DNA from: Streptomyces abyssomicinicus
GTDB lineage: Bacteria; Actinomycetota; Actinomycetes; Streptomycetales; Streptomycetaceae
NCBI RefSeq assembly: GCF_008974245.1
Contig: NZ_BBZI01000008.1
Span: 549,516 to 613,515, forward strand
DNA length: 64,000 nt
Direction of reading: 5' to 3'
The notes below the pieces were generated by a model, which was not told where the DNA came from, did no database searches, and saw nothing but the letters and a program-made list of their open reading frames with translations. A program made the position numbers and the translations under genes. Shown piece by piece: positions 1-9,254 of this stretch. The stretch's first letter is position 1, and each line of letters starts with the position of its first letter.

Positions 1-55
1 CATCGTACGAGGACGTCCGGACGGCAGGACCTGGCGCCCCCGGGGAGCGACCGGC

Positions 56-979
56 TCAGGGCGTGAGCGCGTCGTACCGCACGCCCGTCAGGCGTTCGGA
101 CTCCGTCCACAGGCGGGCCGAGGTGCGGTCGTCGCGGGTCCAGGGGGCGCGCCAGGACGGGGCGGGGGCGCCCCACATGAGGAGGGACGGGCCGGTGAAG
201 GAGTCGGGGCGCACGCCGGGGGCGGTGGCGGCGTGGAGGGTGGGGAGGGCACCCGCCTCGGCGGACTGGGCGACGGCGCGGTCGGCGAGCCGCAGCAGCC
301 GCCCGAGGGTGTGCCGCCCCTCCATGGCGGGGCCGGCGGCGGTGAGGTTGGTGGCGGAGTAGCCGGGGTGCGCGGCGGCTGCGGTCACGTCGGCGCCGGC
401 CGCGGCGAGGCGGCGGGCCAGCTCGTGCGTGAAGAGCAGGTTGGCGGTCTTGGAGCGGGCGTAGGCGGTCCAGCGGTGGTAGCCGCGCTCGGCGTTGAGA
501 TCGCGGGCGTCGATGTTGGCCAGCGCGTGGAGGAAGCTGGAGACGGTGACCACGCGGGCCCCGGGGGTGGCGAGGAGCCGGGGCAGCAGCAGGCCGGTGA
601 GGGCGAAGTGGCCGAGGTGGTTGACGCCGAACTGCGTCTCGAAGCCGTCGGCGGTGGTGCGGTGCGGCAGCGCCATCACGCCGGCGTTGTTGACCAGGAG
701 GTCGAGCCGCTCGTGCGGAAGATCTTCGGCGAACGCGCGCACCGAGGCGAGGTCCGCCAGGTCCAGCCGGGCCACGCCGACGCGCGCGGCGGGGACCACG
801 GCCTCGATCCCGTCGGCCGCCTCGCGCCCCTTGGCCACGTCGCGGCAGGCCAGCACCACCTCGGCGCCACGGCGTGCCAGCTCCAGGGCGGTGACCAGTC
901 CCAGCCCGCCGTTGGCTCCGGTGACGACGGCGACACGGCCGGTCTGGTCGGGGATCTGCGACGCGGTCCAGCGGGCCAT
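56..979 (-). CDS. short-chain dehydrogenase/reductase (SDR)
   Basis: Cytoplasmic NAD(P)-dependent oxidoreductase of the SDR family; substrate unknown. The N-terminal Rossmann motif TGANGGLG is followed by LDLADLASV, the NNAGVM motif, a catalytic Ser in TVSS and the catalytic Tyr/Lys pair in YARSK, all in the usual order. At about 307 residues it resembles the retinol dehydrogenase/WW-oxidoreductase-like branch, often annotated as 'oxidoreductase' in Streptomyces. The ATG at 979 is chosen because an AGAGAGG ribosome site lies just upstream; the reading frame stays open to 1042 but that part has no family similarity. It is transcribed away from the defence operon and shows no functional link to it. 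Confidence 0.9.
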   Translation of the reverse strand: MARWTASQIPDQTGRVAVVTGANGGLGLVTALELARRGAEVVLACRDVAKGREAADGIEAVVPAARVGVARLDLADLASVRAFAEDLPHERLDLLVNNAGVMALPHRTTADGFETQFGVNHLGHFALTGLLLPRLLATPGARVVTVSSFLHALANIDARDLNAERGYHRWTAYARSKTANLLFTHELARRLAAAGADVTAAAAHPGYSATNLTAAGPAMEGRHTLGRLLRLADRAVAQSAEAGALPTLHAATAPGVRPDSFTGPSLLMWGAPAPSWRAPWTRDDRTSARLWTESERLTGVRYDALTP

Positions 980-1774
980 CGGGGGGCGCCTCTCTTCAGG
1001 GGTGGTTCCGGGCGCCCACCGTAAGCGCTGCGCGCCCCGCACAGCTGGTCGGCACCCGCAACCTGGCTACCAGTACCGAGCACTGCACGCCCAAGGTCCG
1101 CCGGTCGGCTGCCTCTCCCGATCTTCGACCAGCATGGACGATTCCCACACCGGTTCCGCCAGCGCACCCGGAGTAGGAACCCCTTGACGTGATCACCAAT
1201 CCCTGCGCTGCATCGGCGACGGTCCGCCTCGGTGTCGTCCGCACTCATACTGGAAACAGTGCGTAGAGGGGCAGCGACCGCGCCTCTTGAGGTCGACCGG
1301 GGCGTCATCCTGCGCACAGGCTTGTGCTTCACATACTCATGCCCGGCTGCGCGGGACGTAGGCGACTCTGTCCGAGGTGGCGGACGTGGTTGCACCACCT
1401 TGCTTCCGAGGGTCTCCAGGCTTTCTCCGTGCTCACCGCGGACCGGGGCCAATGGGCCGCCGTGGCTCATCCACGGTGGTCCTCCTCTCCTCGAACCACC
1501 CAACAGTCTCCCCCTCGTCATGGGCCTCCCAGGCGGCACAGCGTTTCTTCGGTTTGACTGCCACGAGTGCATCCCCTTGCACCAGAACCCAATTCCGCCG
1601 CGGAACTCGGTGGACGGTACAAGGGAGAGCTACCATGTCGCCGGGGCGGGCCCTCGGAATCGCACTGTGATCACTTGCGTGCGCCCCGACGGGATGACTC
1701 TTCAACCTCGGACAGCAAAAGCCGAGGCGAGCGTGGTACGACCAACCTCGCTCAGGGTCAGGGGGGAAGAATCT
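980..1774. other. long intergenic stretch left of the defence operon
   Basis: About 800 bases without a convincing gene. Open frames cross it on both strands, but none shows a recognisable domain or clear codon bias, and base composition is mixed. A ribosome-site-like AAGGGAGAG precedes an ATG at 1635 that opens an 11-codon ORF ending at 1670; it could be a leader peptide for the downstream operon, but nothing else supports that. The operon promoter should lie here. I could not pick one with confidence. Confidence 0.4.
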
Positions 1775-3247
1775 GTGGAATACGACCTTGCACCGCCGAA
1801 AGCGGTCGGCATGGTGGCGTCGCTGAGCTCGCTCGGCTATTCGCTGCCGGACGCCGTGGCCGACCTGGTGGACAACAGCGTGTCAGCCGACGCCGGCACC
1901 ATCGACGTGGAGTTCACCTGGGAGGGATCCGACTCCTGGGTGGCCATCGTCGACGACGGTAGGGGTATGTCCGAAACCGGGCTCGTGACAGCCATGACCG
2001 TGGCGGCACGCTGGTCGGCGACGGACCGGAGCAGAACCGATTTGGGCCGCTACGGCGTGGGGCTCAAGTCGGCATCCTTCTCCCAGTGCCGATTGCTGAC
2101 CGTCTGCACCGCCGAGGGCGGAGGCCGCTGGCACACCCGGACCTGGGACTTGGACGTGGTCGAGCAGACCGGCGAGTGGCGGCTCCTGCACGAGCCGTCG
2201 GCCGAGGCCAAGGGCATCCTGGAGCGCCTCACGGCCAACCGTCTGCACGGCACCGTCGTGCTGTGGCAGCGGCTGAACGGATACCGCGAGGTCTTCGCCG
2301 CGGACGGCAAAACCCAACAGGGCTTCTACGAGGAAATCCCGAAGGTCAGCAACCACCTGGGGCTCGTGTTCGCCCGCTTCCTCACAGGCTCCACCGCTGT
2401 GCACCTGCGTGTGGCCGGTGACCCGGTGCAGCCCTGGGATCCATTCCTGTCCGCCCATCCCTCGGTCCGGCGCCTGCCCGACGAAAAGCTTCCTCTGGAC
2501 GGCCACTGGGTGCGGGTGCGACCGTATGTGCTGCCCGGCCTTCAACGGCTCACCCCGCAGGAGGCCGATGTCGCAGGTGGACCCAAGGGCTGGCTGCGGC
2601 AGCAGGGTTTCTACGTGTACCGCCGGGACCGGCTCATTCTCTCGGGCAGTTGGCTCAGCATTCGCGGGCTGCGGCGCGAGGAGAAGTACAACCTCGCCCG
2701 GATTGCGATCGACATCCCCGCGGAGACGGACAGCCAATGGCAGGTCGACGTGCGCAAGGCGACCGTCGTACCGCCGGTCTCGCTGCGCCGACACCTCGCC
2801 CGCATCGCGCGCTCCGCGCGGACCGAGGCCGCCACGACGGTGAAACACAAGGGGCGCATCACGGCACGTCGGCGGTCGGGCGACCTGCAGTTCGCGTGGC
2901 ATGTCAGCCGCGAGGACGACACGGTGAACTGCCGGATCAACCGCAACCATCCTTTGGTGCAGGGAGTCCTCCAGTCGGGAGGGGGTGAACCGGCCGACGT
3001 GCGGGCGCTGCTTCGACTGCTGGAGGAGACGGTTCCTGTCTCGGCACTTCGGGTGCTGCACGAGCCGGACACGGCGGACGACCCTGAGCCCTTCGGCGGA
3101 GCTGTGAAGGCGACCACAGAAGCTGTCGAGGTGGCTGAGCGCATGCTCCAGGTTCTGCTCTCCCAAGGGCGATCCAGACTTGACGCCTTGCGGCTCATCC
3201 GCTCCACTCAGCCCTTCGACCAACTCGAAGGCTTCTGGACGGACTGA
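1775..3247 (+). CDS. MORC/MutL-type GHKL ATPase of a restriction-like defence operon
   Basis: Predicted ATP-dependent clamp or remodelling subunit of a nuclease system. The Bergerat ATP fold is plain: N-box around 28-38 with D30 and N34 (ADLVDNS), G1 motif DDGRGM at 60-65, and G2 motif GRYGVGLKSAS at 91-101, the form typical of MORC/MutL-like proteins. Further on, a VYRRDRLI...GSW segment and an IDIP..TDSQWQVDVRKATV segment look like the S5-type transducer domain. The GTG at 1775 is preferred (490 residues) because GGGGGGAAGA lies 4 bases upstream; an in-frame ATG near 1694 is the alternative. It is the first gene of four closely packed genes. MutL/MORC-type ATPases with Z1 helicases in restriction contexts were described by Iyer, Abhiman and Aravind. 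Confidence 0.85.
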   Translation: MEYDLAPPKAVGMVASLSSLGYSLPDAVADLVDNSVSADAGTIDVEFTWEGSDSWVAIVDDGRGMSETGLVTAMTVAARWSATDRSRTDLGRYGVGLKSASFSQCRLLTVCTAEGGGRWHTRTWDLDVVEQTGEWRLLHEPSAEAKGILERLTANRLHGTVVLWQRLNGYREVFAADGKTQQGFYEEIPKVSNHLGLVFARFLTGSTAVHLRVAGDPVQPWDPFLSAHPSVRRLPDEKLPLDGHWVRVRPYVLPGLQRLTPQEADVAGGPKGWLRQQGFYVYRRDRLILSGSWLSIRGLRREEKYNLARIAIDIPAETDSQWQVDVRKATVVPPVSLRRHLARIARSARTEAATTVKHKGRITARRRSGDLQFAWHVSREDDTVNCRINRNHPLVQGVLQSGGGEPADVRALLRLLEETVPVSALRVLHEPDTADDPEPFGGAVKATTEAVEVAERMLQVLLSQGRSRLDALRLIRSTQPFDQLEGFWTD

Positions 3248-3303
3248 ATTTGTCGGTATTCAACCTGCCGACCTTGGACCGGACTTCATCATTGGAGACA
3301 TCT

Positions 3304-6087
3304 GTGGACACCGGCGTTCGCGATGACATGGCCTACGCGCTGAAGGTCGCGGTCTCTCTGCTTCCGGAGGACCGCCAGGCCACCTCGGACGAGGTGGCCA
3401 CCGCCGTCACGACAGCAGTCATGATCGCTGCGGTCAACAAGGTGACCGTCGAGGCCGACGACTTGCGCAAGCTCCTTGAGGCTCGGACGAACGTCTTTCA
3501 GGAAGCCTCTGCCGCCATCGAGGACAATGCCGGTCACATCCCGTGGCTCCCCGACGCGAAGAACGACCGCCCTTGGAAGTTCTGGCAGCGGTACGAGCGC
3601 TACCTGACCTGGGTCCGCAACATGCCCGTGCAGGTCGTGCGCAGCATCGACCGCACGACCGACGAAGTCCTCGGAGCGCTCGAGGACCCGCACCGCCTGG
3701 GGAAGTGGCGGCGCACCGGGCTGGTGATCGGACAGGTCCAATCCGGCAAGACCGGTCAGTTCATCGGGCTCGCCGCCAAGGCGGCCGACGCCGGCTACCG
3801 CCTCGTCGTCGTCTTCGCCGGTATCCACAACGACCTCCGGGCGCAGACGCAGCTCCGGATGGACGAAGGACTTCTGGGCTTCGACACGCAATTCCAGTTG
3901 CGGTCCGACCAGGAAGGCGCCAACCGCTACATCGGTGTGGGCACCCTCTCGGGCGAGGAGCGGCTCCCGGTCGCCTCCCTGACCAGCAGCGATGAGAAGG
4001 GGGATTTCGACCGGAAGACAGCCTCCAAGGCGAACCTTCCGATCGGTCACTTCCCCATCGTCCTCGTTGTCAAGAAGCACCCGAAGATCATTGATCACCT
4101 GCGGAAGTGGGTCACCGAGAACCACGGTGTCGAGGACCCGCAAACCGGCCGGAAGGTGGTCCGGGACATTCCGCTCTTCGTCATCGACGACGAGGCGGAC
4201 AACGCATCGATCAACACGGCCGAGATCGACGCCGATCCGACGAAGATCAACGCCTGTATCCGGGAGCTGTTGAACAGCTTCGATCGCTCCGCATACGTGG
4301 GCTACACAGCGACGCCGTACGCCAACATCTACATAGATCCTGATGCGGACGGCGGTGCCCTCGGCAACGACCTGTTCCCTGAAAGCTTCATCCGGGCGCT
4401 GCCCTCCCCCTCCAATTACCTCGGGCCCGAGCGAGTGTTCGGCCTGACGGCCTACCGCGAGGAGGAGAAGGACATCGAGCCGCTGCCGCTGGTGCGGTAC
4501 GCGGAGGACACCGCGGCGTGGATCCCTACCCGGCACAGGTCCGACTTCGTGCCGACCGCGAACCTCCCGGAAACATTGATCACCGCCGTGCGGTCCTTCG
4601 TGCTCACCTGCGCCGCCCGCCGGGCTCGCGGGCAGCTCACGGACCACAACTCGATGCTGGTCCACGTCACCCGTTTCACCGCCGTACAGCACCATGTGCA
4701 GAACCAGATCGACGACTACGTGCGGATGATGCGGCACTGCCTGCAGGACCGCTACGGATCGTCGTCGGCACAGCTCAGAAAGGAACTCCAGGCTCTCTGG
4801 GAGGACGACTACGTCTCAACGACGCAGGCCTTCCCAGCCGACGAAGCACCCCGGGTTTCCTGGGACGCGGTCGAGGCACAACTCCTGCCCTCCCTGCAGA
4901 AGATCCAGGTCAAGGCCATCAACGGGGTCGCCAAGGACGCTCTCGACTACTACACGAGCCGTAGAACCGGCCTGTATGTCATCGCTGTCGGCGGCCAGAA
5001 GCTGTCACGGGGTCTGACGCTCGAGGGTCTTTCGATCAGCTACTACCTGCGGTTCGCGCGTACGTACGACACCCTGCTGCAGATGGGCCGGTGGTTCGGC
5101 TACCGCCCGGGCTACGAGGACCTGTGCCGCCTCTACACGACGACCGATCTTCAGTTGGCCTACCAAGAGATCACCGCCGCCACGGACGAATTGCGGCGTG
5201 AGATCGAGGAGATGTCCGTCCTCGGCCTCACTCCCCGACAGTTCGGTCTGAAGGTCCGCACGTCCTCCCTCGGCCTCACCATCACCGCGGCCAACAAGAT
5301 GCGGCAGGGCACCCGGGTCCGGCTCAGCTACTCCGGAGAACTCTCCGAGACAACCACTTTCCCGCTGCTCGGAGGCATCCCGGAAAGCAACTTCCGAACG
5401 CTGCAGAAATTCACGGATGCCCTGCTCCAGCATTCACAGCCCGAGAACGACAACGGAAGTCTCGTCTGGTCGGACGTCCCTCCGGAGACCGTGGCGGCCG
5501 GCTTCTTCGACGCCTACAAGGCGGACCGGAACGTGCACCGGATTCGTCCGGACGCACTGGCCGGGTACATCCGCCACCATGCCCAGTTCGGAGAGTTGAG
5601 CAGGTGGACGGTCCGGGTGGTGTCCGCACGGACCGAGTCGTCACCAGTTGAGATCGCGGGACGCGCGGTCAGTCCGGTGGTACGCAACGCCCCCGATGGT
5701 GCATCACAGACCGCCGAGCGGCACGTGATCAAGCGTGTCCTGAACCCGAGGGATGAGGGACTCGATCTGGACGGTGACCAGTGGGACACAGCTCTCGAGC
5801 GGACCCGGGCTCTCGCCGAACAGAGGAACGAGACCAAACGCAACGGGGAGCCGCGCAACCCCGCGCTGCCCTCCAGCTGGCAGATCCGGAGGGTGCGCCG
5901 CCTCGACCAGCCCCTCCTCCTGCTGTACACCATCCGGCCTCCGGAGAACGCGGAGCTGGGTGTTCCGCTGGTCGGCTTCGCCGCCAGCTTCCCCCATTCC
6001 GACATCGACAGCGCCAAGGAATATGTGGTCAACCCGACCTGGTTCGATCAGGTCGACTTCGACGAGACGGACGAGGGGGACGAGTGA
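3304..6087 (+). CDS. Z1 domain superfamily II ATPase/helicase-like protein
   Basis: Large putative DNA translocase or helicase of the defence operon, 927 residues. Motifs seen: Walker A GQVQSGKT at 143-150, motif II DDEAD at 295-299, motif III-like GYTATP at 333-338, a GGQKLSRGLTLEGL segment around 560, and motif VI-like QMGRWFGYR at 593-601. This combination with the Z1 domain is characteristic of proteins found beside GHKL ATPases and PD-(D/E)XK nucleases. The GTG at 3304 is preferred because GGAGA lies 6 bases upstream; a TTG at 3250, two bases after the preceding stop, would add 18 residues. The final codons overlap the next start. Confidence 0.88.
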   Translation: MDTGVRDDMAYALKVAVSLLPEDRQATSDEVATAVTTAVMIAAVNKVTVEADDLRKLLEARTNVFQEASAAIEDNAGHIPWLPDAKNDRPWKFWQRYERYLTWVRNMPVQVVRSIDRTTDEVLGALEDPHRLGKWRRTGLVIGQVQSGKTGQFIGLAAKAADAGYRLVVVFAGIHNDLRAQTQLRMDEGLLGFDTQFQLRSDQEGANRYIGVGTLSGEERLPVASLTSSDEKGDFDRKTASKANLPIGHFPIVLVVKKHPKIIDHLRKWVTENHGVEDPQTGRKVVRDIPLFVIDDEADNASINTAEIDADPTKINACIRELLNSFDRSAYVGYTATPYANIYIDPDADGGALGNDLFPESFIRALPSPSNYLGPERVFGLTAYREEEKDIEPLPLVRYAEDTAAWIPTRHRSDFVPTANLPETLITAVRSFVLTCAARRARGQLTDHNSMLVHVTRFTAVQHHVQNQIDDYVRMMRHCLQDRYGSSSAQLRKELQALWEDDYVSTTQAFPADEAPRVSWDAVEAQLLPSLQKIQVKAINGVAKDALDYYTSRRTGLYVIAVGGQKLSRGLTLEGLSISYYLRFARTYDTLLQMGRWFGYRPGYEDLCRLYTTTDLQLAYQEITAATDELRREIEEMSVLGLTPRQFGLKVRTSSLGLTITAANKMRQGTRVRLSYSGELSETTTFPLLGGIPESNFRTLQKFTDALLQHSQPENDNGSLVWSDVPPETVAAGFFDAYKADRNVHRIRPDALAGYIRHHAQFGELSRWTVRVVSARTESSPVEIAGRAVSPVVRNAPDGASQTAERHVIKRVLNPRDEGLDLDGDQWDTALERTRALAEQRNETKRNGEPRNPALPSSWQIRRVRRLDQPLLLLYTIRPPENAELGVPLVGFAASFPHSDIDSAKEYVVNPTWFDQVDFDETDEGDE

Positions 6088-7091
6088 TCGACGAAGACCT
6101 CTGGCAGAAGCTGGAGATCCCTCCACAGGGCAAGGGCCGGTCCACAAGACGCCTGCACCCGGAGTCGCCCCATGACATCCACGTCGGGGTGACGCACCCG
6201 GGACGCCAGCGGATGCTGCTGGTGCGCGCCGGCGCGCGGGCGGCCGACCGGGCACGTCGTCTGCTCACCGACCTGAGGGAGACGCGCGGGCTTGCCCTGT
6301 CGTGCAGCTCGGTGTCGGACCGCGAGTTCGAGCTGCAGATCTCCCTCACCGCGGGTGATCTTCGTGAGGTGTTTACTCCGCTCGCCGAGGACATTGCGGC
6401 CACGGCCGCGGACGCCACGGCCGAGACCGTCCTCGAGAGGACGGTCAGCCGCTTCGCTCGCTGGCAGGAACTGATGCGCAGCGTTGCGGCCACGGGCATG
6501 GGAAAGGAGGCCCGGCTGGGACTCTACGGCGAACTCCACTTCCTCCGCCATCACCTGCTGCAGGCAATACCCGCCGATGACGCGGTCCTCTCGTGGACCG
6601 GGCCGGAGGGCACGAACCAAGACTTCCAGCTCCCGGCCGAGGTTGCTGTCGAGGTCAAAGCGACGGCGGCGAAGAACCCCACCACGGTGCGCATCACCAA
6701 CGAGCGTCAGCTGGACGACCGCGGGACGCGACGCCTCGTCCTGGCAAGGCTGGCTCTGGACGAGCGCCGCGGAGGCTTCGGAGCAAGCCTCAACGCCGTG
6801 GTCGACGACATTCGCGCGGCGCTGAACATCTCTTCCGTAGCCGCCAAGTTCGAGACGCGACTGGCCTGGGTGGGCTATCTCCCGCATCAGCGAGACCTGT
6901 ACGACGAACCGCGGTACACCGTGCGCCGCATGGACCTGTGGAAGGTCGGGGACGGGTTCCCCCGCATTGTGGAGACCGGTCTGCCAGAAGGGGTCGGCAA
7001 CTGCTCCTACGAGATCAGCGTCAACGCACTTGAAAATCACCGCACGACGACCGACGAGGTCATCCGAATGATCAGAGGTACCGATGGCTGA
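6084..7091 (+). CDS. PD-(D/E)XK motif protein, predicted nuclease subunit
   Basis: Predicted endonuclease of the defence operon, 335 residues. The restriction-endonuclease-like core is visible as E150 in GLYGEL, D180 in NQDF, and E190/K192 in VEVKAT, the expected spacing of a PD-(D/E)XK active site. It resembles the family annotated simply as 'PD-(D/E)XK motif protein' (DUF4420-like), usually placed between Z1 and AIPR genes. The GTG at 6084 overlaps the Z1 stop as GTGA, indicating translational coupling; upstream extension of the frame is antisense-like and rejected. Its end overlaps the AIPR start by 8 bases. DNA cleavage by the operon most likely resides here; specificity is unknown. Confidence 0.85.
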   Translation: MIDEDLWQKLEIPPQGKGRSTRRLHPESPHDIHVGVTHPGRQRMLLVRAGARAADRARRLLTDLRETRGLALSCSSVSDREFELQISLTAGDLREVFTPLAEDIAATAADATAETVLERTVSRFARWQELMRSVAATGMGKEARLGLYGELHFLRHHLLQAIPADDAVLSWTGPEGTNQDFQLPAEVAVEVKATAAKNPTTVRITNERQLDDRGTRRLVLARLALDERRGGFGASLNAVVDDIRAALNISSVAAKFETRLAWVGYLPHQRDLYDEPRYTVRRMDLWKVGDGFPRIVETGLPEGVGNCSYEISVNALENHRTTTDEVIRMIRGTDG

Positions 7092-9093
7092 GGCGTCCCT
7101 TGCCGACTACGCCCGCAATCTCACGAGCGAGATCCAGAGCAGGGCGGAGGCAGACAACGACTCCATTCCGAAGACGTTCACACGCTACGTCCTCGAGATT
7201 CTGGAGGAGGGCGGATTCGTCGCGAACACCACCGTCGCCTATCATGACGAACTCGGCGTGATGATCTTCGGCTACGGCTACAGCGATGACGGCACGGTCC
7301 TCGACCTCTACACCACGGATTTCAGTCTCGCTCCGACCGTCGACAAGCTCAACAAGGCAACCATCGAGCGGCAGTACAAGCGGCTCCTCGGCTTCCTCCG
7401 CAAGGCCGCCAACATCCAGGGGAACTTCGACCCGACGACGGATATCCATCAGCTGTGCGAGGGGGTCGGCAAGGCGCTCACGGAGGCCGGCCGCATCCGA
7501 CTCTTCCTGTTCGCCAACTACGAGTCCAGCGCACGCAGCATGCCGGAGACCCAGTCCTTCGACGGGCTGCCGGTTGAGCAGCACCTGTGGGACGTCGGCC
7601 GACTTTACCGGCACGAGAATTCCGGTACCGGCGGCGAGCCGATCGTCGTCGACTTCGACCCGCCGCTTCCATGTCTCTCCGTGGAAAGCGGCGGATCCGA
7701 CCTGTCGGTGACCCTCGCGGTGATTCCCGGCCAGCAACTGGCCGAGTTGTACGAGGAGCACCGGACCAGGCTGCTGGAACTCAACGTGCGGGCGTTCCTG
7801 CAGGCTCGCGGCAAGGTCAACGGCGGTATCCGCAAGACGCTGCTGGAGGAGCCCGACCTCTTCCTGGCCTACAACAACGGCGTGACCGCGACCGCCTTGG
7901 AGGCGGACTTCGCGCGGGACGCCGAGGGCAACCGCACAGCAATCCGCAGATTGAGCGGCCTGCAGATCGTCAACGGAGGCCAGACCACAGCGACCCTGCA
8001 CCATGTCCGTTATCGGGACAAGGGCGACCTCGCCGATGTGAGCGTGCAGATGAAGCTGACCCTCGTGCCCGAGGAGAAGCTCATGGACATGGTGCCGCTC
8101 ATCTCGAAATACTCGAACACACAGAACAAGGTCACCGAGGTCGACTTCTCGTCGAACGACAAGTTCCATGTCGACTTCGAGCGGGTCAGCCGCAGCCTCT
8201 GGGCGCCCGCCGCCGACGGCTCCGGGCAGGACACCCGGTGGTGGTACGAGCGTGCCCGCGGATCCTACGCCGTCGAGGAGGCGAAGCACGTCACGCCGGC
8301 GGCCAAGCGGAAGTTCCGCGCCGCCAACCCCACCGGGAAACGGTTCACCAAGGCGGACCTCGCCAAGTGGGTCAACCTGTGGAACGGCCTGCCCTACTGG
8401 GTGGCTCGCGGCGCACAGAAGAACTTCACCGAGTTCCGCATGCACATCAAGGACACACCCCCGGTCGTCGACGCGGACTACTGCCGCCGGGTGATCGCCA
8501 TGGGCATCCTCTTCAAGGAGGTCGACAAGCTCGCGAAGGCCCACGGCGCGGGCAGCCAGAAGGCCGTCGTCACGACCTACACGGTGGCCCGGCTGTGCGA
8601 GGCGACGGGCCGGCGGATCGACCTCGATCGCATCTGGCGCGAGCAGCGAGTGAGTCCCGCCGTCATCCTGGCTGCCAACGATCTCTGCCCGCGGGTGATG
8701 AAGGCAGTGATTCAGGAAGGTCGCCTCGCCACGGAGTGGGGCAAGAAGGAACAGTGCTGGCAGGACGTCCAAGGCATCAGTTGGGAGGTGCCGACCACAC
8801 TGGCTGCGGAACTCCTCCCACAGCCGGTGGACTTCGCGGTCGACACCTCCGAGCAGGAGCAGGAGCGACTCAGCGAGCTCACGGACATTGCGCCCGCCGA
8901 GTGGCACGCCTTGGCCGACTGGGCACGCGAGACGCTGCGCCTGGAGCTGAAGGAACAGCAGACGGCGATGGCTGTAGCCACCAAACTGGCGAGCGGGGCA
9001 CCGATCATCCCCCACCAGGTGAGGCAGGCCCTGGCGGTTTACGACAAGGCCGTCGAACTCGGTTTCAGTCCGGCGACTCAGTTGTACAGCTGA
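7084..9093 (+). CDS. AIPR family (abortive infection phage resistance) protein
   Basis: 669 residues with the hallmark segments of the AIPR family (Pfam PF10592): FLAYNNGVTATA near 259, LQIVNGGQTTATL near 292, and ISKYSNTQNKV...DFSSND near 339. AIPR proteins were named from a lactococcal abortive infection protein and recur in Z1/MORC operons; their biochemistry is largely unresolved. The ATG at 7084 lies inside the end of the preceding gene with AGAGG upstream, so translation is coupled. It is the last gene of the operon and is followed by a strong hairpin. By family it belongs to antiviral defence, perhaps as effector or sensor; which of the two cannot be read from the sequence. Confidence 0.9.
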   Translation: MAEASLADYARNLTSEIQSRAEADNDSIPKTFTRYVLEILEEGGFVANTTVAYHDELGVMIFGYGYSDDGTVLDLYTTDFSLAPTVDKLNKATIERQYKRLLGFLRKAANIQGNFDPTTDIHQLCEGVGKALTEAGRIRLFLFANYESSARSMPETQSFDGLPVEQHLWDVGRLYRHENSGTGGEPIVVDFDPPLPCLSVESGGSDLSVTLAVIPGQQLAELYEEHRTRLLELNVRAFLQARGKVNGGIRKTLLEEPDLFLAYNNGVTATALEADFARDAEGNRTAIRRLSGLQIVNGGQTTATLHHVRYRDKGDLADVSVQMKLTLVPEEKLMDMVPLISKYSNTQNKVTEVDFSSNDKFHVDFERVSRSLWAPAADGSGQDTRWWYERARGSYAVEEAKHVTPAAKRKFRAANPTGKRFTKADLAKWVNLWNGLPYWVARGAQKNFTEFRMHIKDTPPVVDADYCRRVIAMGILFKEVDKLAKAHGAGSQKAVVTTYTVARLCEATGRRIDLDRIWREQRVSPAVILAANDLCPRVMKAVIQEGRLATEWGKKEQCWQDVQGISWEVPTTLAAELLPQPVDFAVDTSEQEQERLSELTDIAPAEWHALADWARETLRLELKEQQTAMAVATKLASGAPIIPHQVRQALAVYDKAVELGFSPATQLYS

Positions 9094-9098
9094 CACCA

Positions 9099-9128
9099 CA
9101 GGGGCCCCCGCTCAGCGGTGGGCCCCTG
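9099..9128. terminator. hairpin terminator between defence operon and methyltransferase
   Basis: Nine-base arms CAGGGGCCC and GGGCCCCTG pair perfectly, and an inner CCGC/GCGG pair extends the stem with one bulged T. It starts 5 bases after the AIPR stop. There is no clear T tract, as is usual in Streptomyces. The convergent methyltransferase gene could also use it. Confidence 0.75.
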
Positions 9129-9254
9129 CTCAGGTGAGGTGGGACGACAAACATCCCTCGTGATCGTCCTCTTCTTGGCGGTCACACAGGTAGTTGTGGC
9201 GTAACTCCTGCGGGTGAGCAAGCCGAACCTTGTCGCACCCAGGCGCGCGTTCGG

